DNA from: Lachnospiraceae bacterium
GTDB taxonomy: Bacteria > Bacillota > Clostridia > Lachnospirales > Lachnospiraceae
Length of the DNA stretch: 64,000 bases
Assembly: GCA_021771695.1 (NCBI GenBank)
Contig: JAETON010000007.1
Span: 49,967-113,966 of the forward strand
Reading direction: 5' to 3'
The notes under the pieces: model-generated
Databases searched by the model: none
What the model was told of the DNA's origin: nothing
What the model saw: only the letters and a program-made list of their open reading frames with translations
Position numbers and translations under genes: made by a program
Shown here: piece after piece, positions 44,862 to 54,274 of the stretch
Position numbering within the stretch: the stretch's first letter is position 1
Layout: every line of letters starts with the position of its first letter

Positions 44862-46128
44862 AATTGAAAAATTAATATATGATCTTGTTAAGTCCAATCC
44901 TAAATTAAAGTCAACCATACGTAATATTTATCAGTCTTTTTTTGACTTGTTACCAGATAAAGATAACTTCTCTATAGATCCAATTATTGTAAAAGAGGGT
45001 TATTTTTTTGGGTTTCATGATATAAGTCCATTTTCTATTGATGAAAAATATGTGCTTTCTAATAAATTAGAGATACCGTTAAGGATGCCAACTTCAAAAG
45101 ACCCTCTGACTGTAGGATATTGGGATGAAGATTTGAATATATTTACACCTGTAAAACAAACATTTGCTTGGAATTATCACAAAGGATGTAGACTTCAGTG
45201 GCTTGGACAGAGAAGTGATAAATTTATTTATAATGATATAGTTGATGGTCATTTGGGTTCTTCTATATATACAATTACTGATAAATCTATTAGAAATGTG
45301 GATTATCCAATTGACACGGTTAGCCCTAATGGTAAATATGCAACAAGTTTTAGCTATGAACGTTTGAATAGATATATGCCAGGATATGGTTATATTTGTA
45401 AGGACGAGCCTTATTTTGATGAACCGGAATCAGATAAAACAGGGTTGTTTTTAATTGATTTAGAGAAGAATGAGCGTAAGTTAATTGTAACTCTTAATGA
45501 ATTGGCTCAAACTAATTCAGATCGGACCATGATTGGAGCACATCATTATGTTACTCATACGAAATTTTCACAAGATAGTGAAAGATTGGCATTTTTACAT
45601 CGTTGGACATATGATAATCCGGATAAAAGATATTCAAGGTTGATTACATGTAAATTGGATGGATCTGATATTCAAATTTCTGCAACAACAGGAATGGTTT
45701 CTCATTATGATTGGGATTCGGAATGTGGTATATTGGCATATTGTCAAGTGAATGGTGTAGATGGTCATTTTGTGTTTAATGATTACAGGATGAAAACATG
45801 TAAGAGAGTGGCAATATGTTTGAATTCAGATGGACATCAATCATATGTTCATGGGAGTAATAAATTTATTACAGATACATATCCTGACAAAAGAAGACAT
45901 GCAAAGTTATATTTAGGGGACATTGATTCGGATAATGTTAAACTTTTAGCTGACTTAAAATCTCCCAAAAAGTTTCAATCTCCAACGCTAAATATGCACT
46001 GGGCTTGTGATTTGCACCCAAGAGTAAGTCCATCTGACAAATATATTTGTTTTGATTCAGTTCATACAGGAGTACGATCATTTTGTATAATGTCACTGGA
46101 AGATATTTTAAAAGGTTGTGAGATATAA
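44854..46128 (+). CDS. Conserved-looking capsule-locus protein, beta-propeller-like, unknown
   Basis: A 424-residue soluble protein with no signal peptide or membrane segment. After a ~50-residue N-terminus it shows repeated strands with the spacing of a propeller or TolB-like fold: FFGFHDISPFSIDEKYVLSN, YATSFSYERLNRYMPGYG, HVTHTKFSQDSERLAFLHRW-type, and DLHPRVSPSDKYICFDS. Conserved-looking His, Asp and Trp (GAHHYVTHTKFS, LNMHWACDLHPR) suggest an active or binding site. It overlaps the glycosyltransferase upstream and is 3 bases from the one downstream, so it should act in polymer assembly. I assign no function. Confidence 0.75.
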   Translation: MNKIEKLIYDLVKSNPKLKSTIRNIYQSFFDLLPDKDNFSIDPIIVKEGYFFGFHDISPFSIDEKYVLSNKLEIPLRMPTSKDPLTVGYWDEDLNIFTPVKQTFAWNYHKGCRLQWLGQRSDKFIYNDIVDGHLGSSIYTITDKSIRNVDYPIDTVSPNGKYATSFSYERLNRYMPGYGYICKDEPYFDEPESDKTGLFLIDLEKNERKLIVTLNELAQTNSDRTMIGAHHYVTHTKFSQDSERLAFLHRWTYDNPDKRYSRLITCKLDGSDIQISATTGMVSHYDWDSECGILAYCQVNGVDGHFVFNDYRMKTCKRVAICLNSDGHQSYVHGSNKFITDTYPDKRRHAKLYLGDIDSDNVKLLADLKSPKKFQSPTLNMHWACDLHPRVSPSDKYICFDSVHTGVRSFCIMSLEDILKGCEI

Positions 46129-46131
46129 AAC

Positions 46132-47091
46132 ATGTTAAAAGTTAGTATAGCAATGGCAACATATAATGGAGAAAAGTTCATACAAAAGCAATTGGAGAGC
46201 ATTTTAAAACAGTCTTTCATGGTGTATGAGATTGTTATATGTGATGATGCCTCTAAAGATAAAACCGTAGAAATAGCAGATAATATATTGGCTAAGTCAC
46301 ATGTTAAATATAGAATAATAAGACATAAAAAGAATCAGGGCGTTGTAGAAAATTTTTGGGAAGCAATATACAATACAACAGGCGATGTTATTTTTTTGAG
46401 TGATCAGGATGATTATTGGATATCAGATAAGATTAAAATTTTTGTACATGAATTTGAATCTAATTCGGCAGCCGTGTTGGCTTTTTCTAATGCACTAATT
46501 GCTGACGATAATTTAAAAACAACAGGAGTTACTTTATGGGATTCAATAAAATATGATCCTGATTTGAGTAAATTAAATAGCTTATTAAAAGGTGAAATGC
46601 TCAAACGTAATGTATTTACTGGAATGTGTATGGCATTTAGACGAAAATTATTGAATTATAATATTTGTTTTTCAGATAGTATGCTTCATGACGAATGTAT
46701 AGGATGGACTGCTATAAAAAATTCCGAAATTATTTGTATAAAAAAGCCATTGGTGTATTATAGACAACACAGCAATAATGTTGTTGGAGACTCAAATATA
46801 AGAAAATTTGAATCAATTAATAAAACTGTTAATTATATAATAAAAAGTAGCAATAAAACGTCAAAAAAATTTAAAGATCTTTTGGAATATTTGGAAGATG
46901 ATGAGATGGCTACGCATCAAATAAAAGAGGCTTTAGAGTTTTATCAATGGAGAAGCAAAATAATACATAAAAATAAAATTGATTCATTTAAAAATTATCT
47001 TAATTTTATAAGCAAAGGATATTATGCAAAATATACATCTAAAACGGAACATGCAATCTTCAAAGATATTTTTTGTCTGATTTTTGGATGA
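46132..47091 (+). CDS. Family 2 glycosyltransferase
   Basis: A 319-residue GT2 enzyme: KVSIAMATYNGEKFIQKQL, CDDASKDKTVEIAD, GDVIFLSDQDDYWISDKI with the SDQDD metal motif typical of rhamnosyl- and alpha-glycosyltransferases, and MLHDECIGWTA in the acceptor region. Third glycosyltransferase of the repeat-unit assembly. The end overlaps an upstream in-frame start of the polymerase gene, but not the start I prefer for it. Confidence 0.9.
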   Translation: MLKVSIAMATYNGEKFIQKQLESILKQSFMVYEIVICDDASKDKTVEIADNILAKSHVKYRIIRHKKNQGVVENFWEAIYNTTGDVIFLSDQDDYWISDKIKIFVHEFESNSAAVLAFSNALIADDNLKTTGVTLWDSIKYDPDLSKLNSLLKGEMLKRNVFTGMCMAFRRKLLNYNICFSDSMLHDECIGWTAIKNSEIICIKKPLVYYRQHSNNVVGDSNIRKFESINKTVNYIIKSSNKTSKKFKDLLEYLEDDEMATHQIKEALEFYQWRSKIIHKNKIDSFKNYLNFISKGYYAKYTSKTEHAIFKDIFCLIFG

Positions 47092-47137
47092 AATAATTAA
47101 AAAAAGATACATATTTAATTATGTGGAGAGGAAATTT

Positions 47138-48244
47138 ATGTTTTCAATATTTATTTTATTCTTTGAATTTATAGCTATTGTTCTAACAACTTTAGGATAT
47201 ATTAGAAATAAGAAAAGTCAATTGTTTTTTTCATTTGTATTAGTCTGTATTTTTTCTATAATTATGGCATATAGAGGGACAAACATTCCAGATACCTATT
47301 GGTATACTTATAGTTTTGATAATATTGATGTAAAGTATGATTATGGTTTTTCGTTTATTTATAATAATGGTCGTTTTGGATTTGAATATGGTTTTTTGTG
47401 GTTAATAATTCTTTTTAAAAGATATATAAGTACAAATGTTCATGTATTTTTTTGGGCGATTTCAGTTTTTTCATCCTGTAGTATTGTCTATGGACTATCT
47501 AAATTAATTGATTATATCCATAGTGATACACAAAACGAGTATTATAAAAATATTCCCGTTTTGTGTACTATATATTTTTCTTTTTTTGGGATTTACTATT
47601 GTGGTATAGCTGTTCGTGCAGGAATTGCTTTAGGTATTATTTTAATTGCTATATCTAAAATTATGGATAGGAAATACATTACATTCTTAATTCTTTCAAT
47701 AGTAGCTTTTTCTATACATAAGCTTAGTATTATAGGAATATTTATATTTATTGCCTTGTTTTTTATACCTAAAATTGAAAAGAAATTATTATTGACTTTT
47801 TGGATAACAATTGGTGTTTTAATTGTTGCAAAAATGTCATATTATTTTTTTAATTATACTTCTAAAATATTGCTTTTCGTATTTTCTAAATTTCCAGCTC
47901 TTGACTATGTAAGATTTTTGAACAAGGCACAGGAATCTAGTGAAGCGGGTAATGCAGTATTTTTGGATTGGATAATTGGTCTTTTGATTTTGATTACTAT
48001 TTATGAAATAGGAAAGATTTATAAATTATATAATGCGTATTTTTGTGGATTTGTAATTATTTTGTTTATGGCTAATATTCCTGGGTTTAGTAGAGTTTCT
48101 GATTTCTTTATAATTGCCAATATTCCTATGTTACATGAATTTTATATGCACAAATCTTTTTCGGTATTAATTAGACTAGGAATAATAGTATTAATAGTAA
48201 TGTTAAATACTGTAAGAGTATTGAACATTTGTGGATGGAGTTAA
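47138..48244 (+). CDS. EpsG-like polysaccharide polymerase (Wzy-type)
   Basis: A 368-residue membrane protein with about ten hydrophobic helices. MAYRGTNIPDTYWYTYSF near residue 45 matches the R-G-x3-D-T loop of EpsG-family polymerases, and FGFEYGFLWLIILFKRY follows. It joins lipid-linked repeat units outside the membrane. ATG 47138 is preferred since GGAGAGGA lies just before it and the first helix begins at once; ATG 47084 in the same frame would add 18 hydrophilic residues and overlap the previous gene. Confidence 0.88.
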   Translation: MFSIFILFFEFIAIVLTTLGYIRNKKSQLFFSFVLVCIFSIIMAYRGTNIPDTYWYTYSFDNIDVKYDYGFSFIYNNGRFGFEYGFLWLIILFKRYISTNVHVFFWAISVFSSCSIVYGLSKLIDYIHSDTQNEYYKNIPVLCTIYFSFFGIYYCGIAVRAGIALGIILIAISKIMDRKYITFLILSIVAFSIHKLSIIGIFIFIALFFIPKIEKKLLLTFWITIGVLIVAKMSYYFFNYTSKILLFVFSKFPALDYVRFLNKAQESSEAGNAVFLDWIIGLLILITIYEIGKIYKLYNAYFCGFVIILFMANIPGFSRVSDFFIIANIPMLHEFYMHKSFSVLIRLGIIVLIVMLNTVRVLNICGWS

Positions 48245-48311
48245 TTTAAATTGGAGCTTATAAAGTTGGTTAAATTGTTTATATTAAATGTTATTAAAAG
48301 TGAGGATTAAT

Positions 48312-49241
48312 ATGCAGGGAAATAATGAATTTCTTAGAGCTATAGAAGAATTAAACAGAGAAATAATAGATATTTATGAATCGAAAGAGTATGCTGAAGG
48401 GAAAAAAATACTTCATTGGATGGATCTAATCAAGAAACATAAAATATTAGAAAGTATCCCTAATTTTTTTATGAATAAAAAGGTATTGAGTAATTATGAA
48501 AAAGGTGCTTCTGAGAATTTCGATTTTGAAGAATGGAATAAATATCTACATTTTGGAGATCCAAATTTAAACATAGTAGTTTATACATGCATAACGGGAA
48601 ATTATGATAAACCCAAACAGCCATTGTTAAAGTTTGGAAATGTTAAATATATTCTCTTTACAGATGATACAGAGTGTTTGAAAAAAGATAATAGTATTTG
48701 GGAATATAGAAAAATACCGGATATCATTTCAGACTATAATAATATTTATAAAAATCGATATATTAAAATGCATCCTTTTGATTTGTTTGGGGACTCATTT
48801 GATGTATCAATCTATATTGATGGTAATGTTAAAGTGATTTCTGACATTTCTATTTTTGCAGAGATGATAAATGATAATGTTGGAATTGCTGCACATAAAC
48901 ATAGGTTTAGAGACTGTATTTATGAAGAAGAATCAACTTGTGAGTTGAAAAGAAAAGGAAATATTGAAAAAATGCGAGAGCAGATTGAATTTTATAGAAA
49001 TGAGGAATTTCCGGCACATTATGGTTTAATAGAATGTACTGTTTTGGCGACTCAATTACATAATAAGACAGCAAATATTATTTACCAGCAGTGGTGGAAT
49101 GAGTTTTTGCATCATGATAGTATGCGAGATCAATTATCTCTGCCGTATATTCTTTGGAAAAATAATATAGATATTAAGCAAGTGTGCACTTTAGGAAGAA
49201 ATTTATATCGGAACAAAAAAATTCGAGTGTATAGTCATTAA
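48312..49241 (+). CDS. DUF616-type glycosyltransferase
   Basis: A 309-residue protein. NIVVYTCITGNYDKPKQP near residue 89, YILFTDDTE, NIYKNRYIKMHPFDLFGD, VSIYIDGNVKV (DxN in place of DxD) and AAHKHRFRDCIYEE match the DUF616/TOD1-like glycosyltransferase family of capsule clusters. The first 80 residues are a helical region not typical of the family. ATG 48312 follows GTGAGGA; an upstream in-frame start at 48288 lacks a site. Confidence 0.82.
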   Translation: MQGNNEFLRAIEELNREIIDIYESKEYAEGKKILHWMDLIKKHKILESIPNFFMNKKVLSNYEKGASENFDFEEWNKYLHFGDPNLNIVVYTCITGNYDKPKQPLLKFGNVKYILFTDDTECLKKDNSIWEYRKIPDIISDYNNIYKNRYIKMHPFDLFGDSFDVSIYIDGNVKVISDISIFAEMINDNVGIAAHKHRFRDCIYEEESTCELKRKGNIEKMREQIEFYRNEEFPAHYGLIECTVLATQLHNKTANIIYQQWWNEFLHHDSMRDQLSLPYILWKNNIDIKQVCTLGRNLYRNKKIRVYSH

Positions 49242-49295
49242 GATTTGGGACTGTAGAGAGGGAATGGGATAAATAAATGTTTAAACATATTTTAG

Positions 49296-49718
49296 GTGAT
49301 ATTTTATTTAATGATTTTTAATAAAGAATTTAGAGTAGGTAAAATGGTAGCATTTGTACCTACTACATCAAGCAAATTATTAAGTAAACTGGTTTCTAAG
49401 CATTTAAAGAATAAAGAACATATAAACATAACACAATCAGTTAAAATAGGCAATAATCTTTTGTTACCACATCCATTTTGCATAGTTTTTGGAAACAATG
49501 TAGAAATAGGTGATAACTGCAGAATTTATCAAGGGGTCACGATTGGACAAAATAGAGGAATGTATCCCAAATTAGGAGATAATATTATTGTATATGCTGG
49601 TGCTAAAATTGTTGGTAATGTAAAAATTGGAGATAATGTTGTTATAGGTGTTAATGCAGTTGTTACAAAAGATGTACAAGATAATACTGTAGTGGGGGGA
49701 TTCCAGCAAAAGTTTTAA
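49296..49718 (+). CDS. Serine O-acetyltransferase-like hexapeptide transferase, frameshifted at 3' end
   Basis: A left-handed beta-helix acyltransferase of the CysE/capsule type: LLLPHPFCIVFGNNVEIGDNC, YQGVTIGQNRGMYPKLGDN, and VVIGVNAVVTKDVQDNTVVGG. Family members continue IPAKVLK; here the frame reads FQQKF and stops. One extra G in the G6 run at 49694-49699 restores GGIPAKVLKMKETEDEF and a stop at 49753 that overlaps the flippase start. The N-terminus is also uncertain: GTG 49296, ATG 49311, or ATG 49278 in another frame (MFKHILGDILFND). It might O- or N-acetylate a capsule sugar. Confidence 0.75.
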   Translation: MIFYLMIFNKEFRVGKMVAFVPTTSSKLLSKLVSKHLKNKEHINITQSVKIGNNLLLPHPFCIVFGNNVEIGDNCRIYQGVTIGQNRGMYPKLGDNIIVYAGAKIVGNVKIGDNVVIGVNAVVTKDVQDNTVVGGFQQKF

Positions 49719-49736
49719 AAATGAAGGAGACAGAAG

Positions 49737-50902
49737 ATGAATTTTATATATAATACTTTTTATCAAATTCTGACAATATTAATACCGTTGATTACAACTC
49801 CTTATATTTCAAGGATACTTGGAGCAAATGGTATCGGTACATTTTCATATTACTATTCTATTGCCTCATATTTTGTACTTTTCATAATGCTTGGTCTGAA
49901 TAATTATGGAAATAGAGAAATTGCAAGATGCAGAAATAATTATGAGGTTTTGGCTGATACATTTTGGAATATTTATGCGATGCAGTTGTTTTTGGGTATA
50001 ATCATTAATATCATTTATTTTATTTTTTGTATTTCAATAGCACACAAAAATAAAATAGCCATTATTATGACATTGTATGTTATATCGGGAATATTTGATG
50101 TAAATTGGGTTTTTTTTGAATGGAAAAGTTTAAACTTACTGTTGTAAGAAATACTTTAGTAAAAATTGTTACGACTGTAAGTATATTTGTTTTTGTCAAA
50201 AATAAGTCTGATGTAGGAATTTATACTATAATTATGGTATTTGGCATTATAGTGAGTCAAGTTGTACTATGGCCGTATCTTTATAAAGAAATTCACTTTG
50301 TTAAGCGAAATGGGAAAAGTGAAAAATCATATAAAACCAAATTTATTTTTGTTCCTTACAGTTATTGCGGTAAGTCTATATAAAGTAATGGATAAAATTA
50401 TGTTGGGACTATTAACAACAAAGTCTGAGGTTGTATTTTTTTAGCATTTGCTAATGTAATAAGAACTCAATTTTTGTTACCACATCAAATGGATAAGCCA
50501 TATGTTATATCTGCTTTTTTGGGGGCGTTTGTTAATTTAATAATTAATATGTTATTAATACCTTGCTATGGCTCTATTGGGGCGTCTATAGGAACTTTTT
50601 TTGCTGAATTTGTTGTGTGTATTTATCAGAGTTACAAAGCAAGTTTATTTATTCCTGTAGTCAGGTACGTAAAATTATCTTTGCCATTTGTACTATTAGG
50701 AATTGTGATGTATTGTTTACTTTTGAGTTTTGAAATTAGCACGATGCCATTAGTTGTATTGTCGATAAAAATTATAATTGGAGTGTTAATTTATTTTATA
50801 GTATTGTATGGAATTTTATATGTTTTCAATCGTAAAATGTTAATAGAACTAAAAAAAGAAATGATACAAATTATGAAGTTAATATTTGCACACAAATTTT
50901 AA
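49737..50902 (+). pseudogene. Oligosaccharide flippase (Wzx), decayed
   Basis: Pieces of one MATE-like flippase lie in three frames. The N-terminal piece (NTFYQILTILIPLITTPYIS, LGANGIGTFSYYYS) runs to about 50118, where a missing G after the T8 run breaks NWVFFGMEKFK. The next frame carries KFKLTVVRNTLVKIVTTVS until about 50306, where an extra base shifts to GKVKNHIKPNLFLFLTVIAV. That frame stops at about 50445 after SEVVFF. The remainder (FANVIRTQFLLPHQMDKP onward) is in yet another frame, and about 90-100 residues of the middle are absent. The gene cannot make a full flippase. A complete second flippase at 56838 probably replaces it. Confidence 0.88.
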
Positions 50903-51005
50903 GTGTAAAAATATATTTAGAATACAAATATAAAAGTCTCAATGTTATGAAGTTTTATATCATATTTAGGTATAGAATGATAGGAGAAAGGGAAGAGGAA
51001 TTGGG

Positions 51006-52091
51006 GTGCAAAAAAATAGCTTGAAACAAAAAACAATTTTAATAACCGGAGCAGGTGGTTTTATTGGTTCTAATCTTGTGTTGGAACTCTTGAAAACTCA
51101 ATCTCCAGTCAATATTATTGGAATAGACAATATGAATGATTATTACGATGTGTCAATTAAAGAATGGAGATTACAGGAGATTCAGAAGTCTGCAGATAAG
51201 CATAAAGATTCTATCTGGACTTTCATTAAAGGCAATATTGCGGACAAGGAGTTGCTTGATTCTATTTTTAATAATTACCATCCTAATATTGTAGTAAATC
51301 TTGCAGCACAGGCAGGTGTCCGTTATTCCATTACAAATCCGGATGTATATATAGAATCAAATTTAATTGGTTTCTATAACATCCTTGAAGCCTGCCGTCA
51401 TTCCTATGACAATGGCAATAAAGGTGTAGAGCATTTGGTGTATGCGTCATCATCCAGTGTATATGGTTCTAACAAGAAAGTGCCATATTCCACGAATGAC
51501 AAGGTAGATAATCCGGTGTCTCTTTACGCCGCAACAAAGAAGTCCAACGAGCTTTTAGCACATGCTTATAGTAAGCTCTACAATATTTCATCCACTGGGC
51601 TTCGTTTCTTTACCGTTTATGGACCGGCTGGTCGTCCGGATATGGCGTACTTCGGTTTTACAAACAAATTGCTGAAAGGTGAGACCATTCAGATTTTTAA
51701 CTATGGAAATTGTAAACGTGATTTCACCTACGTGGATGATATCGTAGAAGGTGTGAAACGTGTGATGCAGGCTCCACCGGAGAAAAAGAATGGAGAAGAT
51801 GGACTGCCGATTCCACCATATGCAGTCTATAATATTGGAAATAACCAGCCTGAGAATCTTTTGGATTTTGTGGATATTTTGCAGCAAGAGCTGATTCGTG
51901 CTGGTGTGTTACCGGAGGATTATGACTTTGAAGCACATAAAGAACTTGTACCAATGCAGCCGGGAGATGTTCCGGTTACTTATGCAGATACTTCTGCATT
52001 AGAGAAAGATTTTGGATTTAAACCAAATACAAGCCTTCGTGAAGGCCTACGTAAATTCGCTGAATGGTATAAAGAATTTTATAATATATAA
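51006..52091 (+). CDS. UDP-glucuronate 4-epimerase-like NAD-dependent epimerase
   Basis: A 361-residue extended SDR. TILITGAGGFIGSNLV binds NAD; GIDNMNDYYDVSIKEWRL, NLAAQAGVRYSI and the YxxxK catalytic pair in SLYAATKKSNE (Tyr near 174) match the CapI/UDP-glucuronate epimerase clade, which interconverts UDP-GlcA and UDP-GalA. Directly upstream of UDP-glucose dehydrogenase, the source of UDP-GlcA. GTG start with AGGAGAAAGGG further upstream. Base composition rises compared with the flippase region, suggesting different ancestry. Confidence 0.9.
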   Translation: MQKNSLKQKTILITGAGGFIGSNLVLELLKTQSPVNIIGIDNMNDYYDVSIKEWRLQEIQKSADKHKDSIWTFIKGNIADKELLDSIFNNYHPNIVVNLAAQAGVRYSITNPDVYIESNLIGFYNILEACRHSYDNGNKGVEHLVYASSSSVYGSNKKVPYSTNDKVDNPVSLYAATKKSNELLAHAYSKLYNISSTGLRFFTVYGPAGRPDMAYFGFTNKLLKGETIQIFNYGNCKRDFTYVDDIVEGVKRVMQAPPEKKNGEDGLPIPPYAVYNIGNNQPENLLDFVDILQQELIRAGVLPEDYDFEAHKELVPMQPGDVPVTYADTSALEKDFGFKPNTSLREGLRKFAEWYKEFYNI

Positions 52092-52106
52092 ATGAGGGGA
52101 AAAAAC

Positions 52107-53348
52107 ATGGGTAATATGAAAATAGCAGTTGCAGGAACGGGATATGTAGGTTTGTCTATTGCTACATTGTTAGCACAGCATAATCATGTAACGGCAGTTG
52201 ATATTATTTCTGAAAAGGTTGATTTGATTAACAATAAAAAATCTCCGATTCAGGATAATGAGATAGAAGAATATTTGGCAACAAAAGAATTGGATTTGAC
52301 AGCTACGTTGGATGCAAAAGAAGCCTATAGCGATGCTGATTTTGTGGTAATTGCTGCACCGACCAATTACGACAGTAAGAAGAATTATTTTGATACATCC
52401 GCGGTAGAAGCAGTCATCAAATTGGTTATGGACTACAATTCAAATGCAATTATGGTAATTAAAAGTACAATTCCTGTAGGATATACAGAACGTATTCGGG
52501 AGAAAACCGGAAGTAAAAATATTATTTTCAGTCCGGAATTTTTAAGAGAGTCAAAAGCATTATACGATAATTTGTATCCTTCGCGTATTATTGTGGGTAC
52601 AGATTTGGAAGATGAACGATTGGTAGAAGCAGCACATACTTTTGCAGAATTATTGGCAGAAGGTGCGATTAAAGAGAATATAGATACATTGTTTATGGGA
52701 TTTACAGAGGCAGAAGCGGTAAAATTATTTGCTAATACATATTTAGCTTTGCGTGTTTCCTATTTCAATGAGTTGGATACATATTCAGAAATGAAAGGAT
52801 TGGATACTCAACAGATTATCAATGGTGTTTGCCTTGATCCACGAATTGGCAATCATTACAACAATCCATCTTTTGGATATGGAGGATACTGCCTGCCAAA
52901 GGACACAAAACAATTACTGGCAAATTACGAAGATGTTCCACAGGATATGATGACAGCAATTGTAGAGAGTAATCGAACACGAAAAGATTTTATCGCAGAT
53001 CGTGTACTCGAGATGGCAGGATATTATTCAGCAAACAGCAGTTGGGATGAACAGAAAGAAAAAGACGTCATCGTTGGTGTATATCGTTTGACAATGAAAT
53101 CAAATTCTGATAACTTCCGTCAGTCATCAATTCAAGGTGTCATGAAACGTATCAAAGCAAAAGGAGTAACTGTAATTGTTTATGAACCGGCATTGGAAGA
53201 TGGAAGTACGTTCTTTGGCAGTAGGGTTGTGAATGATTTGGAAGAGTTTAAAAAGCAAAGTGATTCTATTATAGCTAACCGCTATGACAGTTATTTGGAT
53301 GATGTAGAAGGGAAGGTTTATACTAGAGATTTGTTTCGAAGGGATTAG
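52107..53348 (+). CDS. ugd: UDP-glucose 6-dehydrogenase
   Basis: A 413-residue enzyme oxidising UDP-glucose to UDP-glucuronate with two [17 protein letters not shown] near the start, [28 protein letters not shown], and the catalytic Cys in [11 protein letters not shown] near residue 262 are intact. ATG 52107 is preferred because GAGGGG precedes it; ATG 52092 overlaps that site. With the epimerase upstream it supplies uronic acids to the polymer, the carboxylates that the ATP-grasp proteins downstream would need. Confidence 0.95.
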   Translation: MGNMKIAVAGTGYVGLSIATLLAQHNHVTAVDIISEKVDLINNKKSPIQDNEIEEYLATKELDLTATLDAKEAYSDADFVVIAAPTNYDSKKNYFDTSAVEAVIKLVMDYNSNAIMVIKSTIPVGYTERIREKTGSKNIIFSPEFLRESKALYDNLYPSRIIVGTDLEDERLVEAAHTFAELLAEGAIKENIDTLFMGFTEAEAVKLFANTYLALRVSYFNELDTYSEMKGLDTQQIINGVCLDPRIGNHYNNPSFGYGGYCLPKDTKQLLANYEDVPQDMMTAIVESNRTRKDFIADRVLEMAGYYSANSSWDEQKEKDVIVGVYRLTMKSNSDNFRQSSIQGVMKRIKAKGVTVIVYEPALEDGSTFFGSRVVNDLEEFKKQSDSIIANRYDSYLDDVEGKVYTRDLFRRD

Positions 53349-53434
53349 TGAAATTATCAAAATCATAGTATGAAATTTGTAAAGAAAGATAAAGTACATT
53401 TAATGTAAAAATACAAAAGTTAAGAGGGGATGTA

Positions 53435-53788
53435 ATGGATAATAATATTTTGGGCGAATTTAAAGAGGTAATAAAAAATTCTAAAAATAGTTGTTCAGGT
53501 GATATAGATATGTATCAGTTTGAGATAGAAGCTGGCAAATTTAATAAGAAGAAATTATCTCAGTGTAAATTATTAGAAGAAACTTTCAAAAAACTTTATA
53601 AAAAAGAATTATCTGAGGAAGAGAGAGAAGATGTAGAGAAAGGTATTCCAGAGGCAATAAAAGAGAAGATACCATATTTAGCATTTTACTGCTTACATAT
53701 TAATTATCGATTTTGGGAAAAAATAGATCAGCTAAAAGAATTAATGAAATATGGGGATGAACATTTTAAAAAGGAAAGTTGGTGTTAG
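53435..53788 (+). CDS. Small hydrophilic protein, truncated by IS insertion
   Basis: A 117-codon Lys/Glu-rich helical protein without signal peptide or recognised domain. AGAGGGG lies before the ATG. The last codons TGG TGT TAG are the beginning of the IS3-type left end, so the element supplies the stop codon and the native C-terminus is lost. No family recognised; it may belong to the ancestral locus before the cassette arrived. Confidence 0.6.
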   Translation: MDNNILGEFKEVIKNSKNSCSGDIDMYQFEIEAGKFNKKKLSQCKLLEETFKKLYKKELSEEEREDVEKGIPEAIKEKIPYLAFYCLHINYRFWEKIDQLKELMKYGDEHFKKESWC

Positions 53789-54127
53789 AATATAAATAGT
53801 ACAAGTCAAAATGAGAATTCCCAATCTAATAATTATGGTACAATATAGGTACCGCACTGAAGGAGGATCTCATTATGGCAAAGCACTATGATAAACAGTT
53901 TAAACTTGATGCAGTCCAGTATTATCATAATCATAGAAATTGGAAGTGTCCTGCGTGATTGAAACAATAAATAAAGCAAAAGCAAGACGCGACATCGAAG
54001 AACCATTAATCCTGCATTCAGACCGTGGCAGCCAGTATGTATCAAAAGAATACAAAAGAGTTACCGCAGATATGCAGTGTAGCTACTCTAAAAAAGCTTA
54101 TCCATGGGATAATGCATGTATGGAGTC
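53783..54127 (+). mobile_element. IS3-family (IS150-like) remnant, copy 1
   Basis: The first ~155 bp (53783-53937) match the left end of the copy at 59192 with about three differences, including the ATG of orfA. Sequence then jumps into the middle of orfB: codons for LEVSCVIETINKAKARRD, then LILHSDRGSQYVSKEYKRV (catalytic Asp of the DDE integrase domain), ending at ACMES near 54127. Everything between and after is missing. The part kept here is just the part deleted from copy 2. Confidence 0.88.
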
Positions 54128-54274
54128 AATTGAAAAGGGGAGAAGTATCAATGAAAAGAAGAAAATGAAAAAGAAAGGAAATAAAAGTCTCTGATGTAAG
54201 CAGTTTTGAAAAATGATATATATTTAAATCAAAATTCGGAGTTAAGTCTCACTAAAAGGGTGGAAGAGAAAGAT

